A stretch of DNA of 64,000 nucleotides from Mycobacterium mantenii. GTDB taxonomy: Bacteria; Actinomycetota; Actinomycetes; Mycobacteriales; Mycobacteriaceae. A program made the position numbers and the translations under genes. Location: assembly GCF_010731775.1 (NCBI RefSeq), contig NZ_AP022590.1:1-64000 (forward strand). The letters are read 5' to 3'. The notes under the pieces were generated by a model. It was not told where the DNA came from, searched no databases, and saw only the letters and a program-made list of their open reading frames with translations. Shown one piece after another: positions 59,957 to 64,000 of this stretch (its first letter is position 1; each line of letters starts with the position of its first letter).

Positions 59957-60496
59957 ATGGAAGAGCTCGGACGCCGGTGGTGCCGGCTGGCGATCGCATC
60001 CGCATTCACGACGCTGCTCTTTGCCGCACCGCGTCAGGCGGTGGCCGACCCGGGGAGCACGGACACCTCGATGCTGCCGGTGGAATACGAAGTCATCGCG
60101 ATCGCGCCGGGCGTGACGGCCACCGACGTGCTGCCGACGGGGCGCCATCTGGGATCCGCACCGGGAACCCGCGCGCAAGCCGGGATGCCGGTGTGCCAGC
60201 TGCGCAGCGCGACCGGCCAACGATGCGGCTCGGTCAGCTCAGTGGGTGACGGCCGCTTCGCCATCACCGACATGACCCCGGACCGCCGGGACTTCGGCGG
60301 TCCGGTCTACACCCTGACCGACGACAACAATGCCGTGATCGTGGGATTGGTCGAGGGCACCTGGAAGTCCTCGCCCCAGATCGAGTCGTGGCAGGCGGTC
60401 ATGGCGCAGGTCTACATCGACAGCCACACCTACAGTCCGCAACAACAGTTGCCCGCTCCGCGGATGATCAGCAGGCGGGCGTTTGTATCGCGGTAA
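59957..60496 (+). CDS. Secreted hypothetical protein
   Basis: 179 residues; signal peptide with cleavage near VADPG (residue 31). Mature protein has two Cys (CQLRSATGQRCGS) and a beta-rich region. No family recognised. The 59717-59956 gap shows no clear gene. Confidence 0.6.
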   Translation: MEELGRRWCRLAIASAFTTLLFAAPRQAVADPGSTDTSMLPVEYEVIAIAPGVTATDVLPTGRHLGSAPGTRAQAGMPVCQLRSATGQRCGSVSSVGDGRFAITDMTPDRRDFGGPVYTLTDDNNAVIVGLVEGTWKSSPQIESWQAVMAQVYIDSHTYSPQQQLPAPRMISRRAFVSR

Positions 60497-60528
60497 TAGT
60501 CAGGCCACCATCGCGGAAGTGGTGGTGC

Positions 60529-61254
60529 ATGCAACGGTTTCCGCCGGCACAGAATGGGAATCCGCCGCCGGTGAATGTTTTCGAACTTGCGGCGCTGCCG
60601 TTTCAGTGGGGCTCCGCCATCCGGGGTAAACGGTTCTTCCATCCGAGCGGGGTCCTGGCGGAGGGCTTCATCGAACGGGTTGCCCCCGCGGGCAAGGGCT
60701 TGCCGATCGCGTCGTCGGAGATCGTTGCGCGGGTGTCCAAGGCCACCGGCACGCCGGGGGTGCTGCCCGACTTCATCGGGTTGGCGTTCCGGGTGCCCGC
60801 CCCGCCGCCGGCGGACAAGCCTTGGGACGTCCTGCTCGTCTCGTCGGGGTCGGGGGTGTTGTCGCGCGCGGTGGCGCTGCGCCCGGCCACCTCGTGGAAC
60901 GGTCAGACGCTGACCACGCTGATGCCGCTGCACTATCAGAACAACAATTGGTGGCTGCGGGCCCGAACCTCGCGCGAGATCGGCGGCGCCGGCCTGTCCC
61001 TGGACAGCGTCCGGGCCAAGCTCGAGCGCAGCCACATCCAGGTGACGCTCGATCAAGCTTGCGGCAGAGGCGATTTCACACCGCTGGCCCGCATCACGCT
61101 GACCACTGCCATCGACCCCGAACGCGACGAGGACGTGTCGTTCGACCCCGTCGTCAACACGGCGCCCGGCCTGAGTCTGCACCCGAGGTGGCTCGCCGAC
61201 CTGCGCGCCCGGGCCTATCAGCACAGCCGCGAGGGCAGGGACGCCGAGGACTGA
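60529..61254 (+). CDS. Conserved mycobacterial protein, possibly catalase-fold related
   Basis: 241 residues (MQRFPPAQNGNPPPVNVFEL...). HPSGVLAEGFIER, then LPDFIGLAFRVP and PLARITLT resemble a heme-free catalase-like barrel as far as I can judge; no heme ligand motif is visible. ATG 60529. Treat the family as tentative. Confidence 0.55.
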   Translation: MQRFPPAQNGNPPPVNVFELAALPFQWGSAIRGKRFFHPSGVLAEGFIERVAPAGKGLPIASSEIVARVSKATGTPGVLPDFIGLAFRVPAPPPADKPWDVLLVSSGSGVLSRAVALRPATSWNGQTLTTLMPLHYQNNNWWLRARTSREIGGAGLSLDSVRAKLERSHIQVTLDQACGRGDFTPLARITLTTAIDPERDEDVSFDPVVNTAPGLSLHPRWLADLRARAYQHSREGRDAED

Positions 61255-61270
61255 CAGCCCCGACGGGTCG

Positions 61271-62626
61271 TCAGCGGGTGCGGCCCAACAGGTGACGTAG
61301 GGCCTGATCGAGGTCGGGCTGGCGGAACCGGTGTCCGGCGGCGGCGAGCTTGGCGGGAGCCACCCGCTGGCTCGCGCACGCAAGTTCGCGGGCACCCTGT
61401 CCGCCCAGCAATAGCCGCGGCCCCAGCGAGGGGACCGGTAACACCGCCGGCCGGTGCAGCACCCCCGCCAGCGTGGCGGTGTACTCACTGTTGCGGACCG
61501 GTTGTGGCGCAACGGCGTTCACCGGCCCCGACATCGTGGCATCCCACAGCGCACGGTGATAGACGTCCACCAGGTCGTCGATCCCGATCCAAGACAGCCA
61601 TTGTCGACCGTCACCCAGCCGGCCGCCGAGCCCGGCGCTGAACAGCGGGCGCATCAGCTTCAACGTGCCCCCGGCGGGCGATTGCACGATGCCGGTGCGC
61701 ACCTGCACCACCCGCACCCCGGCCTGCTGGGCGGGCACCGTCGCCTGCTCCCAGTCGGCCACCACGTCGGCCAGAAATCCGTCGCCGCGATCGCTGTCCT
61801 CGGTGAGCGTCTCATCGCCACGGTCATAGCCGTAGTAGCCGATCGCCGACGCCGAGAGCAGCACGGCGGGCTTCGCGTCGCCGCGGCCCAGCAGTTCGGA
61901 CAGCCGCCGAGTGGGCCCGATCCTGCTGTCCCGGATGGCCTGCCGGTGTTTGTCGGTGAACCGGCCGGCGATCGAGGCGCCCGCCAGGTGGATCACCGCG
62001 TCGATCCCGTCGAACAGCCGCGGGTCGGGATCGTCGGGGTTCCACCGTCGCTCGTCATCGCCGCGCGCGTCGTGCCGGACCAGCGCGATGACCCGATGGC
62101 CGCCCGTGCGCAGGAAGGCGGTCAACGCCGAGCCGACCAGCCCCGAGGATCCGGTGACTCCGATCGTCATCGGCCGCAGCCCGTTCTCGGCGGCCAGCCG
62201 GTGAGCGGCCAGATCGTCGGCCAGCTGCCGGTGCCGGTAGTCGAACATGGGCCGCAGCAGCGAGCCGGGCACCGGGGTGTCGACCCGGTCGATCACCCTG
62301 GTGCGGTTGTCACCGAGGTCTTCGAATTCGTGGGTGTGGCGCCAGCGCACGGCAATTCGCGCCGGGAGCGTGGCCAGGCCGTCGCCGCCGATTGTGTCGA
62401 CGAAGCGCCGCGGCGGGTCGTAGCCGTCGGGCTGATGGACGGCGACCCAGCGCAGGCCGCCGGGCAGTGCCAGGACAGCGCGCCCGTCCTTGAGCGAATC
62501 CGCCTCGCTGACCAGCCGCATGGGTGACCACGGCGGCGAGAGGCGATTGAACGCCCCCGGCCTGGCGTACCAGTCGAAAACGTCGGTGATGGGAGCGTCC
62601 ACGACGCTCGAATAGTCCAGACCCAT
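61271..62626 (-). CDS. SRPBCC-SDR39U1 (TIGR01777) fusion oxidoreductase
   Basis: 451 residues. Residues 1-150 are an SRPBCC domain (VVDAPITDVFDWYARPGAFN). Residues 153-450 are a SDR39U1 epimerase-like domain with Rossmann motif GVTGSSGLVGSALTAFL, then VIHLAGASI and SASAIGYYG. Substrate unknown. The fusion is known in actinobacteria. Confidence 0.88.
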   Translation of the reverse strand: MGLDYSSVVDAPITDVFDWYARPGAFNRLSPPWSPMRLVSEADSLKDGRAVLALPGGLRWVAVHQPDGYDPPRRFVDTIGGDGLATLPARIAVRWRHTHEFEDLGDNRTRVIDRVDTPVPGSLLRPMFDYRHRQLADDLAAHRLAAENGLRPMTIGVTGSSGLVGSALTAFLRTGGHRVIALVRHDARGDDERRWNPDDPDPRLFDGIDAVIHLAGASIAGRFTDKHRQAIRDSRIGPTRRLSELLGRGDAKPAVLLSASAIGYYGYDRGDETLTEDSDRGDGFLADVVADWEQATVPAQQAGVRVVQVRTGIVQSPAGGTLKLMRPLFSAGLGGRLGDGRQWLSWIGIDDLVDVYHRALWDATMSGPVNAVAPQPVRNSEYTATLAGVLHRPAVLPVPSLGPRLLLGGQGARELACASQRVAPAKLAAAGHRFRQPDLDQALRHLLGRTR

Positions 62627-62646
62627 CCCTCGACGTTAGGAACGTG

Positions 62647-63891
62647 CTAGCGGTTCGGCAAGGCGTGCTCGACGATGGGCAGCCGGGCCTGCGGCTGCCG
62701 CACTCCGCGTTTGGCCGACAGATACACCTGCGCGGTCTTGTCGGCCACCGTGTGCCAATCGAAATCCGACGTGAGTCGTTCGCGTGCGGCGTGGGCACGC
62801 CGCTGCGCGGCCTGCGGGTCGTCGAGCACGGTGCGCACCGCCGCGGCCAGCCGGGCCACGTCGCGGGGCGGACACGACACACCGGTCCGACCGTTGATCA
62901 CCGCCTCACCCAGGCCGCCGATGTTCGACGTCACCAGGGGAGTGCCGGCAGCGGCCGCCTCCAGCGCCACGATCCCGAACGGCTCGTAATGACTGGGCAG
63001 CACCGCAGCGTCGGCGCGATGCAGGACCGCCAGCAGCTCCGCGTGCTGGAGGTGCCCGACGAACCGGATCGCCTTGAGCACCCGGTGTTTACGCGCTTGC
63101 TCGACGAGCCAGCCCTGCTGGGTGCCCTCGCCGGCGATGGTCAGCGTGGTTCCGGGGTGGGTGCGTCTGATCCGCGGCAGCGCGGCGATGACGTCGTGCA
63201 CACCCTTCTCGTATTCCAGCCGGCCCAGGTAGAGCAGTTCGGCCGGCCCGGTGCGTGGCCTGCGCGCGGCGTACGGCCACCGCGCCGTCTCGATGCCGTT
63301 GCAGATCACCGTGATCTCGGCCAGCCCGGGACCGAACAGCTCGGTGATCTCGTCGGCCATCGACGCCGAACACGTGATCAGCGAGTCGGATTCACGCACC
63401 AGCCACGATTCGACCGCATGCACCTGACGGCTGACCACACCGCTGACCCAGCCGGAATGCCGACCGGCTTCGGTGGCATGGATCGTGGAAACCATTGGCG
63501 CATCGTAGAATTGGGCGAGCGCGATCGCCGGGTGGGCCACCAGCCAGTCGTGGGCGTGCACGACGTCGGGCCGCCAGGCCCGGTTGGTGCCCGGCTTCGT
63601 CAGGGGCAGCCCGGCCCGAATCATGGAGTGGCCCATGGCCAGCGTCCAGGCCATCATGTCGGTGCCGAAGGTGAATTCGTGCGGATCCTGCGCGGCCGCG
63701 ATCACCCGGACGCCCTCGCTGATGTGGTCGGACGACGGATGGCTGCGCGGATCGGTCCCGGTGGGTCGGCGGGACAGCACGACGACGTCGTGACCCGCGG
63801 CGGCCAGCGCGGTCGACAGGTGATGCACGTGCCGGCCGAGCCCGCCGATCACCACCGGCGGGTACTCCCACGACACCATCAGGATTTTCAC
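62647..63891 (-). CDS. GT4-family alpha-glucan glycosyltransferase (Rv3032 type)
   Basis: 414 residues, nearly colinear with Rv3032. MVSWEYPPVVIGGLGRHVHH at the N-terminus and the donor-site E-x7-E: PSHYEPFGIVALEAAAAGTP. Rv3032 makes alpha-1,4-glucan of 6-O-methylglucosyl lipopolysaccharide and glycogen. GTG 63891. The branching-enzyme-type gene follows upstream on the same strand. Confidence 0.9.
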   Translation of the reverse strand: MKILMVSWEYPPVVIGGLGRHVHHLSTALAAAGHDVVVLSRRPTGTDPRSHPSSDHISEGVRVIAAAQDPHEFTFGTDMMAWTLAMGHSMIRAGLPLTKPGTNRAWRPDVVHAHDWLVAHPAIALAQFYDAPMVSTIHATEAGRHSGWVSGVVSRQVHAVESWLVRESDSLITCSASMADEITELFGPGLAEITVICNGIETARWPYAARRPRTGPAELLYLGRLEYEKGVHDVIAALPRIRRTHPGTTLTIAGEGTQQGWLVEQARKHRVLKAIRFVGHLQHAELLAVLHRADAAVLPSHYEPFGIVALEAAAAGTPLVTSNIGGLGEAVINGRTGVSCPPRDVARLAAAVRTVLDDPQAAQRRAHAARERLTSDFDWHTVADKTAQVYLSAKRGVRQPQARLPIVEHALPNR

Positions 63892-63904
63892 GCCGCGGCC
63901 CGCC

Positions 63905-64000
63905 TCATCGGGGCAGCCTGCGGGCATCGAGGGCGCCGAACAGGCCGTCGGCGCGGTTCCATCCTGCGGCCAGCCGCTGCGCGGTGTCGCGCCGGCCGGA
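63905..64000 (-). CDS. C-terminal end of a GH57 branching-enzyme-like protein (Rv3031 type, partial)
   Basis: Thirty-one codons to the window edge end RLAAGWNRADGLFGALDARR, LPR, stop. Position next to the Rv3032 homologue points to the Rv3031 glucan branching enzyme; the visible piece alone is not diagnostic. Confidence 0.55.
   Translation of the reverse strand, partial: SGRRDTAQRLAAGWNRADGLFGALDARRLPR

Overview
This high-GC window comes from a pigmented nontuberculous Mycobacterium. The backbone follows the M. tuberculosis Rv3053c-to-Rv3031 gene order, read in inverse: nrdH, nrdI, nrdE, Rv3050c, Rv3049c, nrdF2 | Rv3046c, adhC, fecB, ctaD, serB2, Rv3041c, Rv3040c, echA17, Rv3038c, Rv3037c, Rv3036c, Rv3035, Rv3034c, Rv3033 | Rv3032, Rv3031. 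Family names come from reading the translations; no database search was run.

Region 1 (1-7.9 kb) is the class Ib ribonucleotide reductase locus. It contains nrdHIE, a TetR gene, a Baeyer-Villiger-type monooxygenase, a divergent SRPBCC/TetR pair and nrdF2, with candidate NrdR boxes before nrdH and nrdF2.

Region 2 (7.80-27.07 kb) is a 19.2-kb integrated element inserted in the last codons of nrdF2. The 3' end of nrdF2 is present at both ends (7802-7885 and 27046-27129), so the host gene keeps a complete C-terminus. The left end has a tyrosine integrase, an XRE regulator, an excisionase-like protein, DUF6011/DUF2742-like proteins, a primase fragment-like protein and a RecA-fold ATPase with an iteron-like array. 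A train of tiny phage genes follows, with a scaffold-like protein and a tail-like protein but no recognisable terminase, portal, capsid or lysis genes. The centre carries a sce7726-type nuclease convergent with a T4-beta-type protein (candidate phage defence). The right part is rich in secreted or membrane-anchored mycobacterial families (DUF732, DUF3761/DUF4189), and a second tyrosine integrase lies near the right end. It reads as a defective prophage or phage satellite with cargo.

Region 3 (27.1-42.8 kb) is conserved chromosome: alcohol dehydrogenase, FecB lipoprotein, cytochrome oxidase subunit I, phosphoserine phosphatase, ABC ATPase, NUDIX, enoyl-CoA hydratase and methyltransferases. It contains two clusters of 57-bp MIRU-like tandem repeats.

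Region 4 (42.9-59.7 kb) lies between the Rv3033 and Rv3032 homologues and is a carotenoid/light-response island: photolyase, TspO, an MMPL transporter, type 2 IPP isomerase, a glycosyltransferase, two paralogous MarR regulators and an eight-gene operon crtE-crtI-crtB-crtYc-crtYd-methyltransferase-crtU-Rieske (aromatic carotenoid, isorenieratene type). A/T-rich quasi-palindromes recur at the promoters of crtE/crtR and of mmpL/idi and suggest one regulon.

Region 5 (59.9-64 kb) has hypothetical genes, an SRPBCC-SDR39U1 fusion, and the Rv3032 glycosyltransferase with the end of the Rv3031 homologue.

Many genes before 35 kb, including essential ones (nrdE, ctaD, serB2), carry single-base frameshifts, mostly a missing C or G in a short run. 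I treat these as probable sequence errors. No tRNA, rRNA or CRISPR array was seen.
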